This document shows, one piece after another, positions 7,275-17,198 of a DNA stretch of 64,000 bases. Below the pieces are notes generated by a model. The model was not told the origin of the DNA. It made no database searches and saw only the letters and a list, made by a program, of their open reading frames with translations. Numbering within the stretch: the first letter of the stretch is position 1; the number at the start of each line of letters is the position of its first letter. A program made the translations under genes and the position numbers. Origin of the DNA: CAVSRC01 sp963830205 (GTDB lineage: Bacteria; Pseudomonadota; Alphaproteobacteria; Rhizobiales; Kaistiaceae); contig CAWHLP010000039.1 of the NCBI GenBank assembly GCA_963830205.1, positions 1 to 64,000 on the forward strand, given 5' to 3'.

Positions 7275-7823
7275 AGGCACGACGATGCTCAGCCCGTCGG
7301 CCTTGGCGCGCTCGATCGCCTCGACGATCATCTGGCGGGCGTGGGCGGCATCGCCCCAGTCGCCGATCTTGACCCACTTGCCGGGCTCGAGATCCTTGTA
7401 GTGCTCGAAGAAGTGCGCGATCTGCTTGAGCGTGATCTCCGGCAGGTCGTCGTAGTTGTGGACGTCGGCATAGCGCAGCGTCAGCTCGGGCGAGGGCACC
7501 GCGATGATCTTCTCGTCGCGCCCCTTGTTGTCCTCCATGATGAGGACGCCGATCGGCCGCACGTTGATGACGCAGGCGGGGACCAGCGCGCGCGTGTTGC
7601 ACACCAGCACGTCGATGGGGTCGCCGTCGTCGGAGAGCGTGTGCGGGACGAAGCCGTAGTTCCCCGGATAGGTCATCGGCGTGTAGAGGAAGCGGTCGAC
7701 GAAGAGCGTGCCGGCTTCCTTGTCCATCTCGTATTTGATCGGCTGGCCGCCGACCGGAACCTCGATGATGACGTTGACGTCGTCCGGCGGGTTCCTGCCG
7801 ATGGCGATGGCTTCGATGCGCAT
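7260..7823 (-). CDS. ppa: Inorganic pyrophosphatase (family I)
   Basis: A soluble family I pyrophosphatase that hydrolyses PPi to two phosphates, keeping biosynthetic reactions irreversible. The 187-residue product begins MRIEAIAIGRNPPDDVNVII and carries the active-site signature DDGDPIDVLV plus the conserved MEDNKGRDEKI and YADVHNYDDLPEI. The start at 7823 is the usual family N-terminus. Its last codons (RRMG) and stop are supplied by the GTAGGATGGGTTAG repeat, so the native C-terminus seems altered. It is transcribed against the GTA genes and interrupts them between g10.1 and g11, an unexpected place for a housekeeping gene. Confidence 0.95.
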   Translation of the reverse strand: MRIEAIAIGRNPPDDVNVIIEVPVGGQPIKYEMDKEAGTLFVDRFLYTPMTYPGNYGFVPHTLSDDGDPIDVLVCNTRALVPACVINVRPIGVLIMEDNKGRDEKIIAVPSPELTLRYADVHNYDDLPEITLKQIAHFFEHYKDLEPGKWVKIGDWGDAAHARQMIVEAIERAKADGLSIVVPRRMG

Positions 7824-7924
7824 GAGGGTCTCTCCAGCAGGCTGTCGGTGACGCCGGCCCTGCCGGGCGGGCAGCGCACGCAATAGCGATGTTTCTGCTG
7901 CGGCGCAGCATGTTTTTGGGCGGG

Positions 7925-8012
7925 GAGCAGTCGTTCCAGCGAACCCCACCCGTCTCCTCGCTGCGCCCGGATCCACCCTCCCCGGGTCGGGGAGGGATGG
8001 GAGCAAGCCGTT
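7925..8012. repeat. Palindromic repeat upstream of g11 and ppa
   Basis: Contains GAACCCCACCCGTCTCCTCG, CGCCCGGATCCACCCTCCCC and CCCTCCCCGGGTCGGGGAGGG, followed by the g11 ribosome-binding site (CTGGAGG). It lies in the divergent interval between ppa and g11, where both would need promoters. Confidence 0.65.
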
Positions 8013-8027
8013 CTCCTGGAGGACACC

Positions 8028-8607
8028 ATGGCAGACCGAAGTCGACACGCTGGTCATCAACGTCACGGCCGACACGCGTGCAGTTCCGCAATGCGCTGCG
8101 CGATGTGACGCGCGAGGCGACGGGCTTCTCGACTGCGATCTCGCGCGCCTTCCAGCAGGCTGTGGTCGGCGGGAAAGAGCTTCGAGAGCGTGCTGTCGAG
8201 CCTGGCGCTCAAGCTCGCGGGCCTGGCGCTCGACCGCGCGCTGAAGCCGGTCAGCGACCAGCTCGGCGGAGCGGTTGACGCGCTGTTCAAGGCGTTCGGT
8301 CTGGCCAATGGCGGGGTCGTCGCCAATGGGGCGGTGCAGCCTTTTGCCCAGGGCGGGGTCGTGTCGCAGCCGACGCTCTTTCCGCTCGCCCGCGGCCTCG
8401 GCCTGATGGGCGAGGCGGGGGCCGAGGCGGTGCTGCCGCTGGCGCGCGGGGCGGACGGGACGCTCGGCGTGAAGGCTGGCGCCGCCGCGCCCATCGCCGT
8501 CACCTTCAACGTGACCGCGGCCGATGCCGACAGCTTCCGCAAGTCGGAGGCGCAGGTGACCGCCATGCTGGCGCGGGCGGTGGCGCGGGGGAGGCGGGGG
8601 ACTGTGA
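8028..8607 (+). pseudogene. Short tape-measure protein (GTA g11), four frameshifts
   Basis: The GTA tape measure sets tail length. Pieces in different frames join to a single product: a start in the frame EVDTLVINVTADTR, then FRNALRDVTREATGFSTAI, then SFESVLSSLALKLAGLALD and the C-terminal GGVVSQPTLFPLARGLGLMG and AGAEAVLPLARGADGTLGVK, conserved in GTA g11. One-base excesses are inferred at 8036-8037, about 8080, 8174-8176 and in the G run 8596-8600. The last one removes the natural TGA at 8605, so the frame runs on into the repeat. The corrected size is about 191 residues, short like GTA tape measures and unlike most phages. Confidence 0.8.
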
Positions 8608-8608
8608 G

Positions 8609-8841
8609 GCAGTCGGCAGTAGGCAGTCGGCAGTCGGCAGTCGGCAATAGGACGGTCTCGGCGTTTCTTCTCCTCCCCCTGGAAGGGGGAGGTCGGTTGG
8701 CGAAGCCAACCGGGTGGGGGTCAAGGGTACTGCGATGGCGACCCCCCCCGGACCTTCGGTCCGACCCTCCCCTTTCAGGGGAGGGAGGGGACACCGCTGC
8801 CAGGCCTGTCCGACTGCCGACTGCCCAATGCCGACTGCCGC
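8609..8841. repeat. Composite repeat with heptad arms, reverse orientation (family A)
   Basis: The same composite as at 3861-4075 but inverted: CGGCAGT units, then module 2 complement (CTCCCCCTGGAAGGGGGAG, GGTTGGCGAAGCCAACC), spacer GTACTGCGATGGCGA, module 1 complement (GGACCTTCGGTCC, CTCCCCTTTCAGGGGAG) and right arm GACTGCCGACTGCCC. Orientation varies from element to element while the heptad arms keep the same polarity. Confidence 0.85.
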
Positions 8842-8876
8842 CGTTTGGCAGCGTTTGATCTCAAGGACGATCCCAC

Positions 8877-9518
8877 ATGCCCGCACTGATCCCGTTCCAC
8901 GAGGTGCGTTTCCCGACCGCCATCGCCCTGGGCGCCAGCGGCGGGCCGGAGCGCAAGACCGACATCGTCGCGCTCGGCTCCGGCTACGAGGAGCGCAACA
9001 GCCGCTGGGCGGATTCGCGCCGGCGCTACAATGCCGGCTACGGCGTCAAGTCGCTCGACGATCTCCATCAGGTGATCGCCTTCTTCGAGGAGCGGCGCGG
9101 CCGCCTCTACGGCTTCCGCTGGAAGGATCGCGCCGACTGGAAGAGCTGCAGCGCCCGGGCGATACGCCGGCCGCCACCGACCAGGCGATCGGCACCGGCG
9201 ACGGTGAGACCACCGCGTTCCAGCTCGTGAAGACCTACGGCTCCGTCCATGCGCCGTGGACGCGGACGATCGCCAAGCCGGTCAGCGGCTCCATCCTGGT
9301 GGCTGTCGACGGCACGCCGCTGGCCTCGGGCTGGAGCTGCGACGAGACCACCGGCGTCGTGACCTTCGCGGTGGCGCCGGACGACGGGCGCTGCGATCAC
9401 CGCCGGCTACGAATTCGACGTGCCGGTGCGCTTCGACAGCGACACGCTCGAAATCAACCTCTCCCACTTCGCCGCCGGGGACATTCCGGCGATCCCGCTG
9501 GTGGAAATCAGGATGTAG
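8877..9518 (+). pseudogene. Distal tail protein (GTA g12, DUF2460), two compensating frameshifts
   Basis: A DUF2460 distal-tail/baseplate protein. It begins ALIPFHEVRFPTAIALGASG with GPERKTDIVALGSGYEERNS and RWADSRRRYNAGYGVKSLDD, all diagnostic. A base is missing at about 9151-9160, after which the frame gives DTPAATDQAIGTGDGETTAF. A G is extra at 9386-9388, after which AAITAGYEFDVPVRFDSDTL and the end PAIPLVEIRM follow. Net length is unchanged (about 213 residues). Confidence 0.87.
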
Positions 9519-9668
9519 GCAATCGGCCGGACGCGGGAGCGGGTCTTTCTCCCTCCCCTGAAAGGGGAGGGTCGCCGCGAAGCGGCGGGGAGGGGTCGCC
9601 ATCGGCCGGCCCATGACCCCCACCCGGTCGGCTACGCCGACCGACCTCCCCCTTTCAGGGGGAGGAGG
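9519..9668. repeat. Composite repeat (family A), g12-g13 gap
   Basis: Module 1 (CTCCCCTGAAAGGGGAG, CCGCGAAGCGG), the altered spacer GCCATCGGCCGGCCCAT, and module 2 (GGTCGGCTACGCCGACC, CTCCCCCTTTCAGGGGGAG). Only one CGGCAAT-like unit remains on the left. Confidence 0.85.
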
Positions 9669-9694
9669 AACGTGCCCTCGAAAGGAAGGTGATC

Positions 9695-10585
9695 ATGCGC
9701 ACCCTCTCTCCCGGCCTCGCCGCGCATCTCGCCGGCGGGGTGACCACGCTCTGCCGCTGCTGGACGGTGACGCGGAGCGACGGAAGCGTGCTCGGCTTCA
9801 CCGACCACGACCGCGCGCTCTCCTTCGACGGCACGACGTTCGAGCCGGAAAGCGGGCTCGACGCCAGCGAGGATGTGAGCGCGACCGGCTTCGCCATCGG
9901 CGGGCTGGAGGCGGTGGGCGCGCTGTCGTCGGAGCGGCTGACCGTGGCTGATCTCGCCGCCGGGCTCTACGACCACGCCGAGGTCGCCCTGTGGCTGGTC
10001 AACTGGACGACGCCGGAGGAGCGCCATCTGCTGCGCCTCGGCCATCTCGGCGAGGTGACCCGCGAGGACGGCACCTTCCGCGCCGAGGTGCGCGGGCTCG
10101 CGGCCGAACTGGACCAGCCCAACGGGCGCGTCTTCCGCCATGGCTGCGACGCCGACCTCGGCGATGCCCGCTGCGGCATCGACCTCGACGATGCCGCCTG
10201 GCGCGGCACCGGCACGGTCACCGCGGCGGCGGACAAGCGGCGCTTCACCGCGAGCGGGCTCGGCGGTTTCGCCGCAGGCTGGTTCGAACGCGGACGGCTC
10301 GAATGGACTGGCGGCGCCAATCAAGGCCGCGCCATCGAGGTGCGCGCCCATCGTCTGGCCGATGGCGTTGCCACCGTCGAACTGTGGCAGGCCATGGCCG
10401 GCGCGATCGCGGCGGGCGACACGTTCACCGTGACCGCGGGCTGCGACAAGCTCTTCGCCACGTGCCGGGCGAAGTTCGCCAACGCGGAGAACTTCCGCGG
10501 CTTCCCGCACATGCCCGGCAACGACTTCGTCCTCTCCTATGCGGTCGCTGGGGGCGGCAATGATGGAAGTGCGGTGGTCGCGTAG
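9695..10585 (+). CDS. Tail hub protein (GTA g13, DUF2163)
   Basis: An intact 296-residue DUF2163 protein, the tail hub of GTA particles. The N-terminus RTLSPGLAAHLAGGVTTLC with CWTVTRSDGSVLGFTDHDRA is diagnostic. The C-terminal domain has the Cys pattern CDKLFATCRAKFANAENFRG and FPHMPGNDFVLSYA, which in relatives is thought to hold an iron-sulfur centre. The ATG at 9695 is preferred over the GTG six bases earlier because AAGGAAGG lies at the right spacing. Confidence 0.94.
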   Translation: MRTLSPGLAAHLAGGVTTLCRCWTVTRSDGSVLGFTDHDRALSFDGTTFEPESGLDASEDVSATGFAIGGLEAVGALSSERLTVADLAAGLYDHAEVALWLVNWTTPEERHLLRLGHLGEVTREDGTFRAEVRGLAAELDQPNGRVFRHGCDADLGDARCGIDLDDAAWRGTGTVTAAADKRRFTASGLGGFAAGWFERGRLEWTGGANQGRAIEVRAHRLADGVATVELWQAMAGAIAAGDTFTVTAGCDKLFATCRAKFANAENFRGFPHMPGNDFVLSYAVAGGGNDGSAVVA

Positions 10586-10791
10586 GCAGTCGGCAATCGG
10601 CAGTCGGCAGTCCTCGGTTGGTTCGGTGCAAGGCGTCTTTTCCTCCCCCTGAAAGGGGGAGGTCGGTTGGCGAAGCCAACCGGGTGGGGGTCACTCATCT
10701 GGACGATGGCGACCCCTCCCCGGACCTTCGGTCCGACCCTCCCCTTTCAGGGGAGGGAGAAAAGCCTGCCGAATGCCGATTGCCGACTGCC
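10586..10791. repeat. Composite repeat with heptad arms, reverse orientation (family A)
   Basis: Left arm CGGCAATCGGCAGTCGGCAG, inverted modules with GGTTGGCGAAGCCAACC and GGACCTTCGGTCC, and right arm GATTGCCGACTGCC. It begins one base after the g13 stop codon and ends about 18 bases before the g14 start. Confidence 0.85.
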
Positions 10792-10809
10792 ACTCTCTTC
10801 GAGGCACAC

Positions 10810-11369
10810 ATGACAACCGTGATCACCCGCGACGCCATCGTCGCCGAGGCGACGAGCTGGCTGGGCACGCCCTATCGCCATCAGGCATCCCTGAAAGGCG
10901 TCGGCTGCGACTGCCTTGGCCTCATCAGGGGCGTGTGGCGTGCCTTCTTTTGCGACGAGCCGGAGGCGCTGCCCGCCTACACGCCGGACTGGGCCGAAGC
11001 GCTTGGGCGCGAGACGTTGGCCGAAGCGGCCGCACGGCACCTCGTCGCAATCGACGTGAAGGAGGCGGGGGCAGGGGACGTCCTGCTCTTCCGCTGGCGC
11101 GCCAACCTGCCGGCGAAGCACGCGGCGATATTGGTCTCGGGTGATCGCTTCATTCACGCACAGCAGGGGGCGGCGGTGGCCTTGCCACGCTCTCGCCCTG
11201 GTGGCGGCGGCGCATCGCCTATGCGTTCCGGTTTCCGGGGGTGGATGACCGCCACGGCGCACCTCTCCCCTCGAGGGGAGAGGGTGTGCGCGAGCGCCGG
11301 GTGAGGGGATGTTGCCTCACAGAAGTCCGTGCGCCCTCACCCCGCGCACCTAATTCGCGTCGCTCATAA
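10810..11369 (+). pseudogene. NlpC/P60 cell-wall peptidase (GTA g14), frameshifted, C-terminus in repeat
   Basis: An NlpC/P60 endopeptidase that opens the recipient wall when the tail contacts it. Catalytic Cys lies in GVGCDCLGLIRGVWR, and the conserved His in LPAKHAAILV. The start ITRDAIVAEATSWLGTPYRH is typical. A base (probably G) is missing at about 11184. In the next frame ATLSPWWRRRIAYAFRFP is the expected end. The frame then continues through the family B repeat to a TAA at 11367, so the native stop codon appears to have been replaced by repeat sequence. Confidence 0.86.
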
Positions 11370-11399
11370 GGTGCGCGGCCCTCTCCCCTCGGGAGAGGA
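11261..11399. repeat. Palindromic repeat, family B
   Basis: CTCTCCCCTCGAGGGGAGAG, GCGAGCGCCGGGTGAGGGG, CCCTCACCCCGCGCACC and CTCTCCCCTCGGGAGAGG. Near-identical to the second half of the repeat at 1015-1219, including the TGTTGCCTCAC section. It overlaps the 3' end of g14. Confidence 0.8.
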
Positions 11400-11428
11400 C
11401 AGCAGCCTCAGACTCACTAGGCAAACTC

Positions 11429-14400
11429 ATGGCCACACTCGTCCTTCAGGCGGCGGGCGCGGCGGTCGGCTCGCTGTTCGGGCCGGTCGGCGCGGCTGCC
11501 GGGCGCGCGCTGGGCGCGCTTGCCGGCTATGCGGTCGATGCCGCGCTCTTCGGCGAGAGCAGCACGCGCCAAGGCGCGCGGCTCGCCGACCTCGCGCCGC
11601 AGACCTCGCGCGAGGGCGCCGCGATCCCGCGCGTCTATGGCCGCGTGCGCATCGCCGGCCAGGTGATCTGGGCAACCAACTTCGAGGAGGTGGCGAGCGA
11701 CAGTCGCGAGGGCGGCAAGGGCGGGGCGAGCGGGACGACCACGACCACCTATTCCTACTTCGCCAATTTCGCCGTGGGCTTGAGCGAGGGGCCGGTGGCG
11801 CGCATCGGCCGCGTCTGGGCGGACGGCAAGCCCTTCGATCTTTCGACCTGTACCTGCCGCTTTTATGCCGGCGACGAGACGCAGGGCGTCGACAGCCTGA
11901 TTGCCGCCAAGCAGGGCTCGGCGCCCGCCTATCGCGGCACGGCGATGATCGTCTTCGAGCGGCTGCCGCTGGAGGATTTCGGCAACCGCATCCCGCAGCT
12001 CTCCTTCGAGGTCATCCGCCCGGTCGCCGGCGTCGAGGACGCCGTCCGCGCGGTCACGCTCATCCCCGGCGCGACCGAGTTCGGCTATGACCCGGAACGC
12101 GTGCTGAAAGTCGTTTCTCCGGGAAATCGCGAGGCGTTCAACCGCCACGTCGACGGCGCGACGAGCGACTGGCAGGCCTCGCTCGACGAGCTGCAGGCGG
12201 TGTGCCCGAACCTCGAGCGGGTGTCGCTGGCGGTGACCTGGTTCGGCGACGATCTCCGCGCCAACGCCTGCACGCTCAAGCCGGCGGTGACCGATCGCGA
12301 GACGCGAGACGACGCCGGAGGCATGGGGCGTCGCCGGGTTGACGCGGGAGACCGCGCGGCTCACCTCGACCTATGGCGGCTCGCCCGCCTTCGGCGGCAC
12401 GCCGTCGGACGGCTCCGTCGTCCGCGCTTTGCGCGATCTCAGCGACCGCGGCATCGCCGTGACCTTCCATCCCTTCATCATGATGGATGTGCCGGGCGAC
12501 AACGACCTGCCCGACCCCTATGGCGGCGCCAACCAGGCCGCCTATCCCTGGCGCGGCACGATCACGCTGTCGCTGGCGCCGGGCAAAGCGGGCTCGCCGG
12601 ACAAGACAAGCGCGGCGGCCGACGAGGTCGCGGCCTTCGTCGGCACGGCGGCGCCGGCCGACTTCGCGCTCGACGGTGACGCGGTCGTCTATTCCGGGCC
12701 GGACGAGTGGTCGCTGCGCCGGATGGTCCTGCACTCAGCCTTCCTCTGCAAGGCGGCCGGCGGCGTCGATGGCTTCCTGATCGGCTCTGAGCTGCGCGGC
12801 CTCACCACGATCCGCTCCGATGCCAGCACCTATCCCTTCGTCACGGCGCTCAAGGCCCTGGCGGCAGATGTGAAGAGCGTGCTCGGCGCGGCAACCAAGG
12901 TCACCTATGCCGCCGACTGGAGCGAATATTTCGGCCACCAGCCGAGCGACGGCTCGGGCGACGTCTTCTTCCATCTCGACCCGCTATGGGCGGATGCCGC
13001 GATCGACCTCGTCGCCATCGACAATTACATGCCGCTCTCCGATTGGCGCGACGGCGACGACCATCTCGACGCGGCGACATGGGACTCCGGCCGCGACGCC
13101 GCCTATCTCCGCTCGAACATCGCCGGTGGCGAGTATTTCGACTGGTACTATGCCAGCGACGCCGACCGCGACGCGCAACTGCGCACGCCGATCAGCGACG
13201 GCACCACCGGCAAGCCGTGGGTCTTCCGCCCCAAGGACATCGTCGGCTGGTGGAGCAACGCCCATTACGACCGCCCGGGCGGCGTGGAATCCGCGACGCC
13301 GACCGCTTGGGTGCCGGAAGGCAAGCCGATCTGGTTCACCGAGACCGGCTGCCCGGCGGTGGACAAGGGGCCGAACCAGCCCAACGTCTTTCCCGATGCG
13401 AAGTCGTCGGTGGGTGGCCTGCCGCACTATTCGAGCGGCGCCCGCGACGACCTGGTGCAGCGGCGCTTTATCGCCGCAACGCTCGCCTGGTGGGACCCGG
13501 ACGATCCCGATTTCGACGCGAGCGCCAACCCGATCTCGGCCGTCTATGGCGGGCGCATGGTCGACCCGGCCGCGATCCATCTGTGGACCTGGGACGCGCG
13601 GCCCTATCCGGCCTTTCCGCTTCTGACCGACGTCTGGTCGGACGGGGCCAACTGGGAGAGCGGCCATTGGCTCAACGGCCGCTTCGGGGCGCTCACCGCG
13701 GAAGCGCTGGTCGCCGAGATCCTTGCCGACTACGGCGCGACCGCCGCAACCATTGGCGACCTCGACGGCACCCTCGACGGCTACCTGATCGACCAGGTCA
13801 TGTCGGCGCGCGACGCGCTCGAGCCGCTGTCGCACCTGCTCGCCTTCGAGGCGGCCGAATCGGGCGATGTCTTCCGCTTCCTGCGCCGCGGGCGCCGCCC
13901 GAGCCAAATCTTCACCGCGGACGACCTGGTGGAGGAAGGCACGCAGCCGCTCGTCGCCATCAAGCGGGCGCAGGAGACCGAACTGCCGGCCGAGATCGCC
14001 ATCGGCTTCACCGACGCGCTCGCCGACTATCGATCGAGCTCGGTCAATTCGCGGCGGCTGGTCGGCGGCAGCCGGCGGGCGGCGAGCTATGACAGCGGTG
14101 CGGTACTGAGCTCGGCCATGGCCGGCGGCCTCGCCGATGCGCTGCTCCAGGACCTGTGGGCGGGCCGCGAGACGGTGACGCTCGCTTTGCCGCCGAGCGC
14201 GCTCGCGCTGGAACCTGCCGACATCTGCACGCTCACCCTCGGCGATGACGACGAGCGCACGCTGCTCATCACCCGCGTCGAGGATGCGGGGCTCAGGCGC
14301 ATCGCGGCGCGGACCATCGATCCGGATATCCTGGCGCCGATGCCGACCGCGGCGCGTGCGCTTCCGCCGCGCGTTGCCGGCGTCGACAGCCCGCCCGAGG

Positions 14401-15320
14401 TGCTGCTGCTCGACCTGCCGCTGTTGACCGGGAGCGAGCCGGGCGATGCGCCGCGCATCGCCGCCTTCGCCGAGCCCTGGCCGGGGATGGTCGCGGTCTC
14501 GATCGGCACCGCCGGCTCGGGCTTCGTCGCGCGCCAGACGCTGCCGCGCCGCGCCGTCATGGGCGAACTCATCGCGCCGCTGGCTTCCGGGCCGGTCTGG
14601 CGCTGGGACGCGGTCAACGGCGTCGAGGTCAGGCTCTATGGCGGGGCGCTGGCGAGCGAGCCGGAGCTTGGCGTGCTCAACGGCGCCAATGCGGCGGCGA
14701 TCGGCAGCGCCGCGACCGGCTGGGAGGTGATCCAGTTCCAGACGGCGACGCTCACCGGCACCAACACCTGGCGGCTGGAAGGGCTGCTGCGCGGACAGGC
14801 CGGCAGCGAGGACATCGCAGCGGCCGGCCATGCGACCGGCGCGCGCTTCGTGCTCCTCGACGGCGCGGTGCCGGTGCTCGACCTGTCGGATGCCGAATCG
14901 GGGCTCGACCTGACCGTGCGCTGCGGGCCGGCGGGCGCGATCTATGACCCGGACGTCTTCGTCGATGTCGCACTCGGACCCTGCCGGCGCGGGCTCGCCT
15001 GCCTGTCACCGGTGCATCTCGCGGCTGCCTGGGAAGACGACGGCGACATCGATCTCTCCTGGGTGCGGCGCACGCGCATCGGCGGCGACAGCTGGGACCA
15101 GGCGGACGTGCCGCTGGGCGAGGAGGCCGAGGAATACGCGGTGGAGATCCTCGCCGGCGGAACGATCGTGCGCACGGTGACCGGCCTGGGCGCGCCCGCC
15201 TGGCTCTACCAGGTCGCCGACCAGACGGCCGACTTCGGCGCGCCGGTCGCCGCGATCGCCTTCCGCGTCACCCAGGTCTCGGCCGCCTATGGCCCCGGCA
15301 TCGCAGCGGAGTATCCATGA
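11429..15320 (+). pseudogene. Baseplate multidomain protein 'megatron' (GTA g15), one frameshift
   Basis: The largest GTA structural protein, about 1296 residues, which combines baseplate, fibre-attachment and TIM-barrel domains. The N-terminus ATLVLQAAGAAVGSLFGPVG and AIPRVYGRVRIAGQVIWATN are diagnostic. The frame shifts at about 12305 (one base too many) and then continues intact. The GTA TIM-barrel region includes VTYAADWSEYFGHQPSDGS and DLVAIDNYMPLSDWRDG, with KPIWFTETGCPAVDKGPNQP. The C-terminal third holds tail-module repeats. Its stop codon overlaps the next start (ATGATGA). Only one indel in 3.9 kb suggests the gene is otherwise under selection or recently functional. Confidence 0.93.
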
Positions 15321-16337
15321 TGAGCGTCACCCGGCTCACCTCCTCATGGCTCGGCTACGACCAGGACACCGGCGTTCTCGTCTTCTGGGACGGGGTTCGC
15401 TTTCGTCCGCTGGAAGAAGCCGTCGGCTATGCCACCCCAGCGGACCTGGCGGCCTATCTGCCGCTCGCCGGCGGCACCATGTCCGGGCCGCTGGTCAGTG
15501 CCGCAGATTGACCTCGGCGCGACACGGCTGAGCGGCGATGGCGACGACCTCTACGTCTGGGGCTTTCGCGCCTGGCACCAGGGCAATGACGGCTCCGGCT
15601 CCGGCCTGGATGCCGACCGGCTCGACGGCCATGACAGCGGCTACTTCACCGACATCGTCGCGCGCCTCGGCTACACCCCCTCGAACCTCGCCAACGGCAC
15701 GTTGTTCCGTGGCCTGCAGAGCTTCATCGCCTCCGGCACATGGACCAAGTCGGCTGGCATCACCAAGGCGCTCGCCTTCGTCTGGGGCGGCGGTGGCGGC
15801 GGTGGCGGTGCTGGCGGCGGTGCGGCCAAGGGCGCGGCGGGAGCTGGCGGCGGCGCCGGCGGCTTCGGCTGGGAGCTGATCGACGTTTCGGCGGTCGCCA
15901 GCGTGACGGTGACCATCGGCGCCGCCGGCTGCGGCTGGTTCGAGCAGCGGTGGCGACGGCGGCACCGGCGGCACCACCTCATTCGGCGCCTATCTCTCGG
16001 CCACCGGCGGCATCGGCGGCACCGGCATGGTCGCCGACACCTACGCCAAGATCGTCCAGGGCGGTTCCGGCGGCACCGCCAGCGGCGGCGACTTCAACGT
16101 CACCGGCTCGCCCGGCAGGCCGGGCTTCCGCCTCGACTACCAGAACGGCATCGCCGGCCAGGGCGCGCCATCGGCGATCCTCAACGGCGGCGGCAACGGC
16201 TTCGCCGGCAACACCGCCGGCCAGAACGGCTACGCCCGCGGCGACGGCGGCGGTGGTGGCGTCGTCTCCGACAATGCCACCGGCCGGGCGGGCGGCCTGG
16301 TGCCACCGGCATGGTCTGGGTCTGGGAATTCGCATGA
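15317..16337 (+). pseudogene. Glycine-rich tail fibre-like protein, three frameshifts
   Basis: A putative tail tip or fibre protein encoded directly after g15. The start reads SVTRLTSSWLGYDQDTGVLV, and a Gly-rich middle follows (a run of Gly/Ala at about 15785-15870). The C-terminal half is a Gly/Ser/Thr-rich repeat region ending GATGMVWVWEFA. Frames change at about 15505 (extra base), about 15940 (extra T) and about 16300 (missing G). Joined, it is about 339 residues. Gly-rich fibres of this kind often bear host-binding loops, but the function here is inferred from position. Confidence 0.7.
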
Positions 16338-16347
16338 GGACAAAACG

Positions 16348-17181
16348 ATGACCGATACGACCACCAGGCTCGGCCTTCCGCTGATCGCCGCAGCCCAAGC
16401 CCAGAAGCACGTCACCCACAACCAGGCGCTGGCGCTGCTCGATGTCTTCGCCGGCATCCTTCCGGCGCTCAGCCGTTCGCTGACGGCGCCTGCCGGCGGC
16501 GAGAGCGACGGCGCGCTCTATGTCCTCGCCGGTGCCGGCACCGGCGACTGGGCCGGCTTCGCGGCCAACAGCATCGCCTTCATGCTCGACGGCGGCTGGC
16601 GCACCATCACGCCCACGACGGGCATGGTCGCCTCGCTTGCCAGCGAGAGCGGCAAGATCGTCTATTGGTCGGGGACGGCCTGGGCGGAGGTCAATCCGGC
16701 CGCCGGCAGCGGCACCTTCACCGGCCTCCTCACCGTCAACGGCCAGATCAAGTTCCCGGCTACGCAGAATGCCTCGTCGGACCCCAACACGCTCGACGAT
16801 TATGAGGAGGGGACGTTCACTCCGGGCGTCCTCTTTGGCGGCTTGGCCGTGGGTGTGAGCTACAGCACCCAATACGGATACTACACGAGGATAGGTAACG
16901 TCGTTCACGTCGAGGGCTACTTCAGGCTCTCCGCCAGGGGAAGCAGTTCCGGCTACGCCACGGCGACCGGGTTGCCCTTCGCACCCGCGCACAACTATGC
17001 CGGCATTCTCTGCCCATACTACAAGGACATGGCGGCCGGCATCGCCTCGCTGATGACCCTGACCACATCGGGCGGTGGCTTCTACATCGAGAAGGGCGCG
17101 GCAGGGGCCGCCACGCCGACCTCAGACGCCGACTACACCAACACCACGGCCATCGGCTTTGCCGGCTCCTACCACATCTAG
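16348..17181 (+). CDS. DUF2793 tail-associated protein
   Basis: A 277-residue intact protein. The first part (TTTRLGLPLIAAAQAQKHVT, HNQALALLDVF) is a DUF2793 domain, a family seen after g15 in alphaproteobacterial GTA and prophage clusters and proposed to take part in tail or capsule binding. The C-terminal half (after about residue 130, DDYEEGTFTPGVLFGG) looks like a receptor-binding head, with YYTRIGNVVHVEGYFRLS resembling phage tail-spike C-terminal modules. The start ATG lies 11 bases after the previous stop. Confidence 0.82.
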   Translation: MTDTTTRLGLPLIAAAQAQKHVTHNQALALLDVFAGILPALSRSLTAPAGGESDGALYVLAGAGTGDWAGFAANSIAFMLDGGWRTITPTTGMVASLASESGKIVYWSGTAWAEVNPAAGSGTFTGLLTVNGQIKFPATQNASSDPNTLDDYEEGTFTPGVLFGGLAVGVSYSTQYGYYTRIGNVVHVEGYFRLSARGSSSGYATATGLPFAPAHNYAGILCPYYKDMAAGIASLMTLTTSGGGFYIEKGAAGAATPTSDADYTNTTAIGFAGSYHI

Positions 17182-17198
17182 AACGAGGAACAGCTCCG

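Noticed and set aside
1411..10791. Regularly spaced repeats suggesting a CRISPR array or integron cassettes
   Set aside because: The repeats are palindromic composites with whole genes between them, there are no unique 30-40 bp spacers, and no cas or integrase gene is present. The genes are homologous GTA genes in conserved order, not captured cassettes.
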